From the NCBI RefSeq assembly GCF_018139145.2, contig NC_059477.1:34761502-34825501 (forward strand): a DNA stretch of 64,000 nucleotides, written 5' to 3'. This document shows positions 46,911 to 61,325 of this stretch, one piece after another (within the stretch, counting starts at the first letter, position 1; the number at the start of each line of letters is the position of its first letter). Below the pieces are notes generated by a model. That model worked only from the letters and a program-made list of their open reading frames with translations. It had not been told where the DNA came from and did not search any database. Source of the stretch: Gymnogyps californianus (taxonomy: Eukaryota; Chordata; Aves; Accipitriformes; Cathartidae). Made by a program: the position numbers and the translations under genes.

Positions 46911-49900
46911 CTCTCTTCCTCACTGCGAGCAAGCACAGACTCCACATGACGACAATTCACAAAGTGTCCTAGATTAACATTTTTAAAATATCCTGAAGTA
47001 AGAATAGCTTAGAGTGGGGATTTTGAACTTCTTTTCCCAGCAGATATTTAGCAATGGAAGTAAAAATCTGAAAGGCACAAATGGGAGTTGAACACTCATT
47101 GATTTGTTGATATGCGGCTACCTGAATGCCTTTGAACCTTAGCAACTAGCTAAAATCAAAGTAATCCAGTAGACATCTGATTCAGCAAAGTCAGTAAGGA
47201 ACACTTCATTTTAAAAGACTGGGAAAACTTGATCAGCTGTAATACTTATTTCCATACTTTCCCAGATGGAACTTTAATGAAGATTGAAGCCTGAAAAAAA
47301 GTCTTTCTTAAAGCATGCTAAATAGCATCTGACAAAAATAGAAGCTGACTAATCTAATGTAACAGACACATTAATGAAGGATCACTAATTGCTCTCATTT
47401 CACATTAATTACTGTAAGATATATAGTCAAATGACCTTTGAATACTAAGTCTTTGTGGAGGAAGCGGAAAACTTACTAACTTTTCCTCCTCCTTCCCACA
47501 CAAATTAACCTATTTCTGAATCCAACCACAGCTTTTACAAAGGATATTTTAGGAAAATACCTTTCCGTTTGCTCTCTTCAGCTAAGGACCAACATTCTTG
47601 AAGGACACACTCTTTCTTCTTCTATGTCATCTCAAATCTTCCTGAAAAGGTGATTTTTTCCCCTTGTGTTTTCTGTATCTCATAGCAACTTCTCCAAAGC
47701 CAAAAATGAAAACCTCTGTGAAATTTTCTTTTCATAACTAATTTTGTTGTATACTATTTTTATTGTAGTGTGCCTCAACAAATCCATCATACTTTCAGCT
47801 TAATTTTTTTTTCTTCTGCCAGCATCTGCCAATACTCTTTCCTCATCAGTCAAAACTGCCTTGACTATTATATATCAAGGTCCTCTTTTAAATTTTACCT
47901 TTTCCTACACTCAAATCTTGTATTTGTTGCTGATTGCCAGCCAAAAAAGGGCTATAGATTAACTTAGTTATTAATTCAGTACAGATCTGGAAGTGAATTA
48001 CTAACTATTGCATTTTTAATGGTGTGAAGCCCGGTGTCTTCAGTGGGCTGATTAAGTCTTAAATCTTTTTGCTTCTTATCTCCTCTTCACTGCTCTGTCT
48101 TGACTAACTATTCAGATCAATCAACTCCAAATTCATTTTCACCTTCACTGCTTGGTCTGAAATATCTGCATGGCTCACGCAACCATCTGTTATGTTTGGG
48201 GCATTTCATATAGTTGATCACCTTAGTCACACTCTTCTTATCTGACAGCAAGGAGTTCTGTTACACCAAACTACAGTTATAAGTTCTAATACTAGCCTTG
48301 CTTCTTAATGGAAGGCATCTTAAAACACACCATCTACAACTACCATGGGAGCAGGATCTCTGCAGAGAAGGTCTGGGCAGGCAGAGCCATTTGGTGGTAC
48401 AATTTTGCAAAGCCTTGGTGGGGATCTGCTCTTGGTGCAGGAGCGGTGAAAGCTTTTGGTGTGCAATCTTCAACATACATCAGCCGTGGGAGAGCAGAAG
48501 GTGTCTAGTGGCAGCTGGGTTAACTTTTGATTTGATTCTCACTGAGGTTTATGTCCTTTCTGTGGCACCTGGTACCTAAGCCTGCATTAAAATTCTCAGT
48601 CTGTATTTATTTTATAGCTATATACTTGTATAACAATAACATAAAGCTACAGTGCTGAAGGTTATAGAAATGTGACACCTAACAAACCTGTAGAAAGAAA
48701 AAAAAAATCAATGCCTTTATCCACAAATGCAGAATACTTTCCATTTTTGAGACTCAAGTGATTAAAACCCCTTCCTTCATATCCAGCTGTGATCTTTCAA
48801 CATATGTTTAGCATCCATTTTGCTGGTGTAGTAAAGTAAAAGGTAACTCACTCTTTCAGCAGAAATTAAATTTAACAGTTGCTCTATTATGGTTGGTTTA
48901 GGTGGGGAAGGTCTCTCTAGAAAGTTTTAAGACATTCTACAAATAGTCCCAATATGCAGCTCAAATAAACAAAGCGTACTCATTCCTGAAAGGAACAGTA
49001 AATGCAACGATTGCTTCTGCCAGCATTATCACAATTGGACTGCAAAGTCTGCTCCACCCCAAGGTTATTGCTGAGGATGTTACGGCAGAAGCACAGAAGG
49101 GAGGCAAGAGAGAGGGATTACATTTCTATTGTTAGCAAGTAGCATTTCCAGGTACCATTAAAAATAATTTATGTATCATTTCTTATTCTCAGCAATTGCC
49201 AGATGAGATGAACATCTCATCTTTATGAGGGGCTCACTAGGAGTGCTACCTTACAATCTTGCCCAAGGCTGTTTCAATACCATATAAAGAACGATGTAAC
49301 ACAAGGTATTCAACCCAAAATCACGAGTAATGAGTGCTTTATAAATCCAGTTCATTTTACAGTTAAAAGGTTTAGTGAAACAAATTAAGTTTCTTAAAAA
49401 ACAGACAATGGCCCAGCAGCTTGGCTGAGCACGACGAATCATGGGAAGCACCATTTCAGCTCTCTAACTGGGGGCCCAGGCCTGGAGGCTGATGTAAATT
49501 TTAATTCCTGTGATGCCCAAGAACTGGTACACTGTTGGTGCTGTTATACATGTCAGGAAACTCAGTGGGAAAGGGTGAAATACTACCAAAAACAGGCTTT
49601 CAAAATTCAGGAATCTGGCCTCTAATATCAGGTTTTATGTAATAGTAAACCTGGAGGCTTTTTTATTTATCATCTCAGTATTTTTGAGTTGACTGGAGAA
49701 GACAGGTCAGATACATAAGCTCCCTTTCACCCACCTGTACACAACATATAACTAAAGTTAACTGAGGTTATTCATTTGTTCAGCCTCAGGGCTTTGAGAG
49801 GAATACTTGGTATCATAATAGCTGATCACATCAAGTGGTGTCTGACTCTCGTGCCCCTAAGACTTCTCTGTAGGGCACGAAAGCATTTTACTCTCACAAC

Positions 49901-52900
49901 TTACCTACCTCGGGGCAAAATCTTCAAAATCCATGTCCTGTGCATTTCATTTTCAAGGCACCATCATATTACTGGAACCTGATGCAATGATTACAGAAAA
50001 AAACCCAAAGACTGCAAAAGCAGCAATTAAAAATAAGAAATGTTTTATTTGGGAATTTTAGTAAAAGTTTATGATGGAAAATCCAGTCCTCAGAACCTGT
50101 GTAAAGCCTCCTGCTAGAAAACAAAGTAATAAATTGCCCAGTTCAATGAGAACTGTTGAACAGGTTTGGGTTTGTTTGTTTGTTTGATTACAAATGAAAT
50201 GTTACCGTCTTTAAGTCATTGCCTCAAATTCTGGTTTCTCAGACTCCATAAGAAGTACCTGAAGTTGACACATTTTGCAAACTGAAGAAGCTCTCCTTTT
50301 TTTAGCCTCCAAAAATTTTGGTGGAAACAAGACAGCATGAAATCAAAGCCCTGGAGTGTAAGAACATGCCTTTCAGCATTAGGAAAAGTACAGTATTTTA
50401 CCCACAGAAGTAAGTTTATACGTTCTTTGTTTTGATTGTTCCATAGCTGGTAAAATCTGATTTCTAACAATTCTTGAGGTGCAGACTAGCTGGACTGTAA
50501 AGAGATACTTCTGACTGATTTTCTGGTTGCTTAAAACAGAAGGAAATACAGAAGGTCATGAGAAGACTCACCTGCACTGACCAGCTGACCATGTTTGTAC
50601 AGAATTCTCCCAAATGACAACATAAAATAATTCTAGTTCGATAGCTGGAAAAGTTACATGGTACCTATCAAGTCACTTTTTTTTTTTTTTTTAAGGATTT
50701 GTAAGGATTTAGTTACCATTAAGTAACGCTGCATCTGCAGACTTTTAACTATGATTTCCAAATCAAGCATTTCCCCAGAACTGCAAAAACTATTCAAACC
50801 TTTTCAAGTTAAACCCTGTTCTGCGTGTCCAATCCTTCTGCATAAATTGCTTTCACATCCGTTTCTTGACTTGCCCACAGAAAAATCTTGCAAAGATATG
50901 TCTACAGGAAGGGGAAAGGGATGCACAGGCAAATCTCAGCAAGAGTCAAGGATCAAGAAATGATCTGTTGCATTTAATGTTCCTTATAAATCTCTGGCTC
51001 TTAGTTCATAGCTTTCACTAATGTCTCAGAGAACTCTTTAAAGGTTTGATCTTGGTCAGACCTCAGCAAAAGTAAGAGTGTATCTTGGGATGGCACAATA
51101 TTTTCTGCTGTCAGGAGCTAGAGCTGAAGAGCTGGCTAGATATTTCAGGCCAGCCACCTGCCCTGTTTGTTTTGTCACAAGTATTTTCATAGAGGTATTA
51201 CCACTTCTAAAATTTTGCTCTTAAAGTTTAAAGTGTATGAGAAAGTTGTGGAACTTCCTAGCTTCTTTGCAAGACAATGTCTTTGCAACCTAGGAATGAA
51301 ATTGGACCATGAAAAAATGCCGTCTTCAGAAAATTAGAAAAAAAAGAGCTAATTCATAACAAAATGCAGTGGTGAGAGTAATTGATGCTACTTTCTGTTT
51401 ATCCCTAGAGACTGAAGCAGCTTTGTCAGGTTTCTCTAGGTGGCCATAGTTTACGGCATCTTTGATACTGCTTTAAAGCTGTATAAGTCGTGAGATGGCT
51501 TTTGGGTGGATTTCTAAACTAGCAAAAGGAATCCTTGATCTTATGCATGTGCACATCTCAAGTATTGCTTAGATGATATCTGAGGACTAGGCTGGCCTCT
51601 TCAATATGCAGCTGCTTCAGCCCGCTAGAAATGTGAACATAAACTCAGTTTAAGTGAGTTTGTTTGTTAGAAAAGATCAAAAAAGACATTGCAGAGGCAG
51701 TCATACAGTAAGTCTGTCACTGTTGTTAATGCAGTTCCCATCCAGCACTCAGTCTTTCTGCAGCCGTATTCTGCTCCAGGAATGAGAAGAATGTGACCAT
51801 AGAAGAGCAAAAACCAGGTCAGAAAAGCTGAAAAGGAGAACAGTAAGAAAGTAAAGAGCTGCCAGGAACAAGTCCCTTCAGCAAACCACACTAGTGTAAG
51901 ATGATGTCTGTATCTGTACTTACTATATAAACATAGTAGGATTCCTTGCCCTGAACTTGACCCTCTCTACAAGGAGCTCTGTCGAGCTCCACAATGAGCT
52001 CAATGAGTTTTTACTCTTGGCCGTGGTGAAGCAGGAGTTGGTTATTTCTCTGGAGTGATAACACACAGATTTCAAGACTTACAAATGCTGGGGAAGTTGC
52101 TTCTCGGTAGGACATTTCCCACTAAATAAAATTTCATCAGAAACAAACAGTTAGGATTTGCGAGAGTTTAAGCGAAGTTTCTATTTTTATGTGATAGCAC
52201 ATAAACAGAAAATATAGCAATGAATGTGCTCCAAAATACAGTCAGGTGAGCCAGAGCTTGAGGGATTTTTGTCTACATTCTGCAAAGCTTCCTATTGGCA
52301 GGTCAGAGTCAGAGAAGCTAGTATTATTTAACTGTTCTCAAGCTGTTTTAACTGACACTTCTCACTAATTTTCTTTTTTATTTTATACATTGATTTTTTT
52401 GATAAAGCAATACTTTTTATGTCTAAACGTAACTGTGTGGTAAGACCACTATTTACAATTATAGGGCTTGGCTTTGCTGCTTTTTAAGTTATGCTGCGTA
52501 ACTGCTTCAGAGCAGGAACTAGACAATAATGTACTACACACCTTTACAGTGTCCTCAGATAATTACAACATCCATATTTTGAATTAAAAGCAAAGAATCC
52601 AGTCTAACAGTCAAAGACAAGCAGACCAGCCTATAGATTCATTTCAGTAAGCCTCTGTGAGTCTTAGACAGAAAGGACGTTTTGTAGTTCTTTGTAAGTA
52701 TCAAATGTTAAAAAACATTTCCATAAGGCAATAAATATATGACTTGGTTTTATATAATTTATAAAGAAAATAAGCCAAAGAAAAATGAGTTTTCTTATCT
52801 CGCTTTGCTTTGGCAGTGACATTATGGGAGGAGAGCACAGCTGCCATTTATGAAAAACACAACCTCCAGTAACACGTTTTATGGTTTTTGATTTTAGACT

Positions 52901-55900
52901 CTCATCCATGAGCATGCATAATGTTTTGAGGTATCATTTTTTTACACCAATAAAAAACTTGATGTAAGATTTTATGTATGATATTTTGTCACATGGATGG
53001 TGAAATGGTAAAATAAGATCAGTTGAAACATTTACCACATACTTCATTATCTCCCGTGAAATGAATATCTGGATAATTGGGAAAGCAAAAATCTTTGGTA
53101 TAAGGATTTATAAATTGAATAAAATTACCTTCTGCAACATGAATTTCTGTGAGATGGGGTTTTTCTTTTCTGCTGAAAAACATCAGGAGTTATGAAGTGT
53201 ATCCTAACATATTTCTTCCAAGAATGACACTTTTTTCCTATTTTGTATTTAATACAGAAACTTTCTCTTCCCATCCTCCCTTGGCTTCCAGCTTATTAAT
53301 ATTTAGTTTAAAAAAATCTTAAAATCTCAAATCCAAATTCTCTGTCAGTTCTCAAACCAGCCTCCTTTGTAGATCATTTAATTAGTAACCCTGTTTACCA
53401 AAATCTTTGCTCTGTATTAGTAAGCACAAAATATTAAAAGGGGACTGGACTGTCTGATGTCTGTCCTTGTAACTGATACTTGCCCTTTCATACCCTTGGA
53501 CTGTAAGTCTTTCATTGCCAGGTTAAAATGGACAGCAAAATTCTGATTAATTTAAGTGGGATTTAAATCTAAAGTTTTATCATAGGACTCTCTTGGTCTT
53601 TTCAGTTTCTCTCCTCTGAGTCATTATTTTGTTTAGTCAGATCTCAGTGAATTAACAGTTTAATTTTTCTGAGGCGTAATAGCTCTTACTGGCATCACTG
53701 ACATCTGTGGATGGTGTCCTAACTTGGAAAGCAAGGTAAATACCAGTAACTTTAAGGAATCAACGATGCATAAAAGGTGTCTCTGGACTTTTCCCCATAT
53801 TAAAAACTTCTGTTCCATAATTTTCTAGGTAATGTAAACATGTATCACTTACTGTAATGCAGAATATGACAAAACAGGCTGAATTATTCCTTTAATAGTA
53901 TATGGTGCCATGCATTTCTGACTCAGACTCTCTGCTCTCTAATATGTCTTGAATACAACATCCTGTGTGCTGCGATTTTAGGCTGCAGGCAGCAGCCATA
54001 TTTGTGTATTTTGCAATATCTTCCATCAAAAGTCGTATCAATGGCATAAGAAGTTTTTACTTATGTGTGTTCCTAGTTTAGTTACCTCTGCGGAAGTTCC
54101 TTTCCCAAAAGAGATAAGAGCCTCCCCGTGTAGCAGGTCACACACAACAGGGGATTAAACAAACAGAAAACAAAACATTTGTGTCTAGCTCAGTGTTGAC
54201 ATGTCTTCTGCACCTAGACACTTGAGAGTTTTACTAGACCAGCTTTATAAAATGTTTTTCATGACGATGGATGTGAGACCACAAGTTCTCTGGGAAAGAT
54301 CTCACGGAGAAGCTGAGCTTTCTTGTAGGGTCTCTTTCACATCAGTGCCATTGCTTGCAGGGTCACTCTCAATGTGTTTAAGTAAACATGGCATATTCAG
54401 GTCTGTTGCGTTTCTTTCTGAAAAATGCATTTGGACCAGGCCTACGGGTTCCTCTGCTAAAGAATCAGCAAGATGCAAAGTCAGTGCTGAAGCTTTCCAC
54501 TGCCACAAGAGGCATCCGTGTTACTGAAAGCAAAAGAGACTTTTAATTTAGTGGGGCTTTTATTTTATATTGCCTCCTTTTATTTTATCATCTAAAACTG
54601 TAGATAGTCGGGACTGAAAGTAATTTTGGATTTTAGCTCCCTGCAAACAAAACCAAAAGATTACTTTTCTCTCCTTTCCTGTCTTTGGATCCCCAAATTT
54701 ACATTCTTTGTACAGGGTTATTATCTTGCTAGAGCCAGAACAGCTACATCTGGGGATACTGCTCAAGTCAAACACGCACTGAGTCTAAAAACTTTAAAAA
54801 AACACCCTACCAAACAAAACTTGTTCATGTTTACAGCTTCAACACATTTCACTGAAAACTCTTTTGGCTTCATTTCTAGCATTGATCAAAACAGAAAAAG
54901 AAAAAAAACCCAACCTGTAAGTAAATGGATCTGCTGTCCTATCTACTAAAAGAGTATGTTAGTCTAAAATACTTTATGTTCTACCATAAAGCTCTTTCAT
55001 TATTCATCTCTACATTCCTGAGGTTTGCTCGTTTAGGATCGGAACAAGGATGCGTTTTCCCTGTTTGTATAGTGTCTGTAAAATACAATAAAATGGGCTC
55101 CAGGTATATGTTTATTGTGCCTAATCACTACGAAAACACAAATAAGAAATAAATTAGGATCTGTGATTTCCTTATCAGTTTATGACACAGATCACCTTTG
55201 TTATCACAGGCAATTTTTTGAAACTTTACTGTTTTTAAATCACAGCTAATAACATTTCACATTTTTTTGAAAAATGCTTAGATGGAAGATATAAAAGAGT
55301 ACTTAAATACCAAAATAATATTGACCATAAACCATTCTTCATTATTCACTTGTGTATTTCCCAGGGTCATATTTCATATAAAAGTTCTGCACTTCATAAC
55401 GGAAATTAATTATGGTGACCAAAAAATATTTTAATTCATTGATGAATAATCACAGATTTTTTGACATACAGCAATAGTTTCCTTGCTGTGATCATATCAT
55501 GCTCCGGATTTTTTTATAATAAAAATAATACAATATGTAATACAGTAAATAAGAGATTAAGAGTAATGTCCAATATTTGGAAAGGCAACATCGGTGTTGA
55601 CTATACAGTATTTATACATATCACTTATGTAGCTAATATATCCTTACATCTTAACTGTCTCCTTGTTGATATAAACCAAGACTAACATGTTGCAGGAGCA
55701 GAACTCACTGGAGTGGAAATTAGTGCCCTGTCAAGCTGATGAGCAGTATGATAACACAGGCATTCTCCATCACCATCTCTCTGAAACTTCTCCTCCAAAA
55801 TCTGCCAAGCATCCTGTTTCAAAGGGAAAAGGGTCTTTTGGAGAATTCAATGCTGACTGTACCAACTCCTTTTGCCCGTGCTCAATGCCGTAGTTTGTCC

Positions 55901-57741
55901 AACAGCAATTGCTGTCAGCCGCTGGTAAGACTGGGAGCTTGTGATGAGCAGGAGTATTCTGAAATGTGGGATTTTTTTCACATTCAGTCCATAGCATTTG
56001 AAAGAGCCACCTTTAATGACATCACCATTGACTTATAAATTACGAGAAAGCAGTAGTTTAATTGGAAATTACTGATTACAAACTGAGCTGATCATTATAC
56101 AGATGTATAACCTTGGGTAAAAGGCTGATCATTCAGCAAGTGCTCTGGCAGGCTCCACAGGGCAAAATAAATAATTGATTCAGCTTGCATTACTGAGTCT
56201 TTTTTGAGATCCTAGACAGTTGTCTTTACTGGGCACACGAAAAAAATATTATGAATAAATTCAGTTTAAACTCCTTAAAGATAGTAAAATCCAACTACAT
56301 ATTGCAATTTTTAACTTTCGTAGGCAAAAACGTCTTGCTTTAAGGAAACTTCCTTTTGCAACACGAGATTACATAGATTTCTGCATTTTAAATACCTCAA
56401 TTACATGAAGCTGTAAATATCTCCAGAACAAGGAATAAAAATTGCTACATATCAAAACAAACTAACAAAAACATGTTTGAGCTTGAGGTCAAGAAAACAA
56501 TGAGAGATGTGGATGATTTCTTGGGCCTTTCTTGCACAATGTATTCTTATCCAGGAAGACTACCGTATTCCATAGGAGGATTCAATACTTTTCCTACGAG
56601 CCACCGACAACAGCAAGGGGAAGATGACGTCTGCACAGATGGAGAGCACCCAGCAAGAGAGGAGCTTTTCCAACTCTTCAGCAACAAGCATCTGGGGACA
56701 TCATTACATTTTGTTTGACAGGCTAGACACAAGCACAAGCTTTCTGAATAATACTAGAAATTTTTTTTTTAGCCAGATACGTTGTATAATCCACTGTAAA
56801 ACCAGAGTGAAGTGCACAGAAGACAATTGAGTAAGGAGAGGTTTTAAAAGGAAGGAGTTTTAAAAGGTACGGAAAAGTATAAAAATTAAGCTGACTCCGG
56901 AGAAATGTGGGGAAAATTAGCATGGACAGTTCAGAGAAAATATGCATGCACACAGGCATTTCAAAAAAGGAGAAAGGCTATTTAAAGTACTCTGATTGTA
57001 CTTTAGTACGCAGTAATGACAAGAAATTAAGGGCAGGTGCATTGCAACTGCAGTGCACATGACTAAAGGTTTCCAGTGGTCTATCCAGGTTAGTTAGGAA
57101 TGCAATAATTTGCCATGAGATGTAGCTACAGAACCAGCACTGGAGTGTTCAGAAGTGGTGTAAAGAAGGCATTTAGAAGATTAAAGCAATTCCCGCACTG
57201 ATCACATAGGAGGTGAATTAGGGGGGAAAGAAGGAGGGTCTTCCCACTTAATCAGCTCTGGCTGTACAGATCAACAGCACAAGAGAGCTCAACTGCTTTG
57301 TAGAATGCAAACACTTCTATGTTAGATTTATTAAAAAAAGAAAAGAAGCAGCTGATAAAAACAAAAGCTGCTGACTCAGAGTTCTATTCAAAACTCTATG
57401 ATATGGTTGGAAAAATTCACATTGCTTTAAGGAAGTGTTAGTCTTGATCCAGAGTATTTATGTAAGGATGACAAATATTCAGCACTTAGTTCATTCCATC
57501 CCACCCTCAAGCAGGCCAATTCACTGCACAAAGAGTTTTAAAGCAATTCTGGAAGGTGATGTCTCAAGAAAATTTGCTTTGCCATTGATAGACTCCTGTA
57601 GCGATAAACCATAAGGCTTCCCAAAGCAATTTTGGATGAGCTGCGGCTCTGGACTGGAGACAACCTTTTCACTGGTGTTTGGTGCACCGGTGGGGAACTG
57701 GCAGATTTGAACGTGAATGCCAGATCTGCAACTAGTGCACT
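46911..57741. other. Long non-coding stretch
   Basis: AT-rich with no recognised gene. Longest frames are 108 codons (54201-54527 plus), 107 codons (54626-54949 plus) and 99 codons (55739-56038 plus), all without known similarity. A 22-bp palindrome is at 49201-49222, and a T17 run near 50680. Confidence 0.5.
49201..49222. repeat. Perfect short palindrome, 10-bp stems
   Basis: AGATGAGATG (49201-49210), AA, CATCTCATCT (49213-49222) are exact reverse complements with a two-base centre. Function unknown; could arise by chance or local inverted duplication. Confidence 0.85.
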
Positions 57742-57812
57742 GGTGATCTTGTAATAAGTCTTCTGCTCTTCACCTCAGTTTTCTTATCAGCAAAATGCAG
57801 ATAATGCAACTA
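57742..57812 (+). mobile_element. MIR-like SINE relic, first copy
   Basis: GTGATCTTGTAATAAGTC, CACCTCAGTTTTCTTATC and AGCAAAATGCAGATAATGCAA follow the order of the MIR core (TGACCTTGGGCAAGTCACTT, CCTCAGTTTCC.CATC, TGTAAAATG.GGATAATAA). It is eroded but collinear, and a second copy of the same core lies about 105 bases downstream. Confidence 0.6.
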
Positions 57813-57914
57813 AAATTTTATTTTACTCAGGCTAATACTCAGTCCAAGAGGAAATCTTATTCTAGTAATGGGGCCACTAGAGATGCCCTGTCAAAGACTT
57901 GGGTCTGCTTCCTC

Positions 57915-58005
57915 AGTCTGCCACAGACTTCCCATGGGACCTCAGGTGAGTTACTTTATCACTTTATTTTCAGCTGTAAAATGAAAATAATAATATTTTC
58001 TTTCT
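57915..58005 (+). mobile_element. MIR-like SINE relic, second copy
   Basis: CTGCCACAGACTTCCCATGG, GACCTCAGGTGAGTTACTTT, CACTTTATTTTCAGC and TGTAAAATGAAAATAATAAT match the order of an amniote MIR core, better than the first copy does. Both are on the plus strand, so they are either two insertions or a local duplication. Confidence 0.65.
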
Positions 58006-61000
58006 CTTGATGTTTATTGGGAAGCTTAGTACTAGTCCTTCATCAGTTGGAAGAGATGTGAAGGTCGCAAATCCTGCTGGAATTCACGAACACAAACGAG
58101 TTGGGTCTCTTCGGTAAAGAGGCAGGGCTGCACCCAAAGTGCTGCAGAGGAGCACGGCAAGCCTAGCCTGCTGTGGGGGACGGGAAGAGCTTCTCCACTG
58201 CCCAGTGAAATCATTGCAAAATCCTTGTGTTGGCATGAGTGGCCGTTGGGGCAGGACCTCAGATGGAGCCATTTAGATTAGGGAAGTTCAAACTGGACCT
58301 ACAAGTTTCTCTAAATGATCAGTGGCAGTCTACAGATTATGAATGTTGAATACAAAGTTTTACACGCAATCTAATCATCTGACATTTTTGGTCTAAACCT
58401 TCAGGTAAGATATTTTAGCTCTGACCACTACAAGTACACAGCTTTCAATTACAGGAAAACACTAGGAAAGTTGCCTAATTTTTTAGTTGTGTAACTGTCA
58501 CTCTTCTGCTTCTTCTGCTTTTCCCATGGTTTCCAATCCATGATGATAAAGGACTTGATTGTCTGATGTTATGGTCAGGCCTATGCAGAGCGCTTTGTTC
58601 TGAGTACCAGCCAACAGTATAGACTAACCACACGGCTGTGAGTGATAATGAACTCTGTTGCTTCTTTCTTATCCTAAGGACAACTCAGCTTTTACCTACT
58701 CAAGATTATGTCACGTTTACTCTATGGCTGGTCCTTATTTTTCTCTGAATGTCATCAGGGCAAGTCACATGGTTGCATTTTTTTCATTGCATTTACACAA
58801 ATACCCTTGATTCACACCGTAGCCTGAGCAAGATCTCCTTCAGCTTAGCATAACTTAAATTTAGATACAGGGCACAATAGCAGCACTGTAGAAGTAGAAG
58901 CTTCATAGAGAGAAAGCGAAGGGTGTTATTTACTCCTTGTAAGTTTTTCCTAGCATAATACATATCTCTGAAACCCAGAGGTCATTTATTGTGAATGTAA
59001 CGAATACATTCATATCCACCAAGGGTAATAAATATTGCAAATTAAGTTGAATAATGACTATACTGTCTATTTCATTTCTACATGAGAGGCACACATGGGA
59101 CAATGTAAGTCAGTATTTATAATGCAATATATGGTATGAGTCTCATTCAAAGTTAGAATTGCAGAAATGTCACAAACACATTAATTTACTGTTACTGCCT
59201 GAGGAACAAGTGAAAAAAAAAATCATTGCAAATAACCAATGTGTATGGAATTTATAATGAATATCTTAATCATGAACCTACTTTATTTCAAGTTATGACT
59301 TTTTTTCTTGTAAGAAGATCTTGGGATTTAAAAGGCTAAAGGAGAAAGGTAATGCAGTACAGCAGTTACTAGAAAAATGCTACTTGCCATGTTTTTAACT
59401 GGATTGATTGTTTGAAATGTACTCTAGCTTACATGAACCTTCAAAATATTTCTATACGTAACAACCCAGATGTCAAAAACGGAATCACAGTTTTTGGTGA
59501 AGAATGGATGACAGGAGGGAAAAAAAGTCAGTCATTGCCATAAATAAGCATAAATAACTATAATCTGAAATGAGTTCTGGGCTGCTGACTTGTATACAAC
59601 CGAGTATACAATGTATACGACTGAGTTTCTAAGATTTTTGGTGACATAAATAGAGCACATAAAAATTACAGATCTACTGCTACAACCAGCTACTTATGTT
59701 AAGGAGATCTGTAACAGGCTGGTTGACTTTAGCTTCTTGTGGGAGCTATAGGCAGGTGAAGGAGCATGAACAAGCAACCTCTGTGGCTGGTATAATAGTG
59801 AATTAAATTAATTCTTGAGACAAGAATATGAAGATAAGATATTAATAAAAAATAGAGGAAGTCAGAATTTTATCAAAGATCTAGTGAATTTATTTATCAC
59901 ATCAGACAAAGCTGGGAGTCATTGCATTTCCTTCTAGTGTGAATTGTTGTAGGCTACTAAGTTCATAAATGTATACCACAATTTTTAGATTCCCAACAAA
60001 TTATGCAAGGATAGTGAACGGGGACTAAGGTTCCTTAATTGGGTAATTCTTGTTTTAGGAATTTAAAAGACATGTTTTCTGCTCACCACTTTTCTGATTT
60101 CCACACCCAGAACTTTAGCAGTTCTTTGAGGGCCATAGACGTCCAGCATCAGTGGTGAGTATCTCTTGCTGGAGCCCAGCACTCCTCCAGGAACAGAGCT
60201 ATCCATATTTGGATAGCAGCACTGAGGAGCAGGAAACTGAAAACAACCTATCATTTGTTTTCTTTGATAATATTTATCCTTTACTAAATTTTTGTCCTGA
60301 TTATCTGCTTCAGAAAAAAAAGAAATCTTCAGGTTCATGAAAACAGATTACTTACTCTGTTAGAAGCACGGTAATTAATCCAGATTCTGAAGATGGCATT
60401 AGTGTTCTCATTCCTAAATCCCGAAATATTGTTATTCCTGGCCCAAGGTATCTCGTTCCATAATTTCAGGGGAAACAAGGTGTGTGTCTAGGAAATACAT
60501 TTCACTGTATACATTATGTAAAAAGACTTGCATCTATCGTGGAAATAGGAGTTATATTGGAACAGTTAGTAATAAGGAACCTGATAAAGACTTTCCTATT
60601 GATAAAAGACCTTGCTATGTTAACATTACGAGCAGAGGTCATCCTTAAGTCTAGTAGGTAGGAGAAGAGCTGGCATTGCCTGGCAGTGTTCAGCACAGCT
60701 TAGAAAGACACAGTAGCAAATGTCACATTAGAGTCACCATTACTGCTCTTTTCATTAGGGACAAATCTACTCAAGGCCATTTGCTCACCCCAGTGTAAAA
60801 CATCTCCAGGATTTTTTTTTAAGCAGCCGCCAGTAATGAAACAATATAGCAAGCAGGAAATGTTACCACATCGGAGTAATTTATGCATATGCTCCAATTA
60901 GTTCCCTTACACTGGTTAAAGAGTTAAAGGTGGAAGAATTTCCTCATTAGAATGACAGTAACTGGTTTTGCGAATCTCTACTCACCTGCAATGCACGCTT

Positions 61001-61179
61001 TTAAACCCAAGGAGTATTTTTAGCATGTTTTTAACGTATCCATGCCTCTGGCTCTTTCTGTGTACTAAAGCAGGAGCACCTGAACGTTGTTGCTCCACGA
61101 CGGAAACAGTGTGGTGGGTCCAGTCCTCTGGCAAGTTATAGGAGGCTTCCCTTTCAGGGGGAACTTTGAATGTCTAGGG
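58006..61179. other. Non-coding DNA
   Basis: No gene recognised; chance frames at most 91 codons (60063-60338 minus). A less AT-rich patch lies at 58100-58270. Imperfect GTATAC-containing units repeat at about 59591-59625. Confidence 0.5.
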
Positions 61180-61325
61180 ATTTTTTTTTAATGAATATAT
61201 ATACACATGTAAGTATGTATATATATGTGTGTGTATATATATAAAAAATATGCCTAGAGAGTGATATATATCTCTCCATATATACCTATATACGTATATA
61301 TATTTATTTTATATATATACAAATT
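61180..61325. repeat. (TA/TG)-rich low-complexity tract
   Basis: A run of T followed by TATATA, TGTATGTA and TGTGTGTG units, interrupted near 61245-61275. It is nearly free of C and G. It probably forms from an expanded TA/TG microsatellite and is likely to be length-variable. Confidence 0.85.

Noticed and set aside
48298..48579. Overlapping frames on both strands as a processed pseudogene
   Set aside because: No recognisable parent protein in any frame, no poly(A) tail and no flanking direct repeat.
54201..54949. Two successive plus-strand frames of 108 and 107 codons as a split gene
   Set aside because: Translations resemble nothing known and there is no convincing splice-site pair linking them.
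59591..59625. GTATAC-rich short repeat as a regulatory palindrome
   Set aside because: Imperfect, very short units that fit slippage; nothing indicates function.
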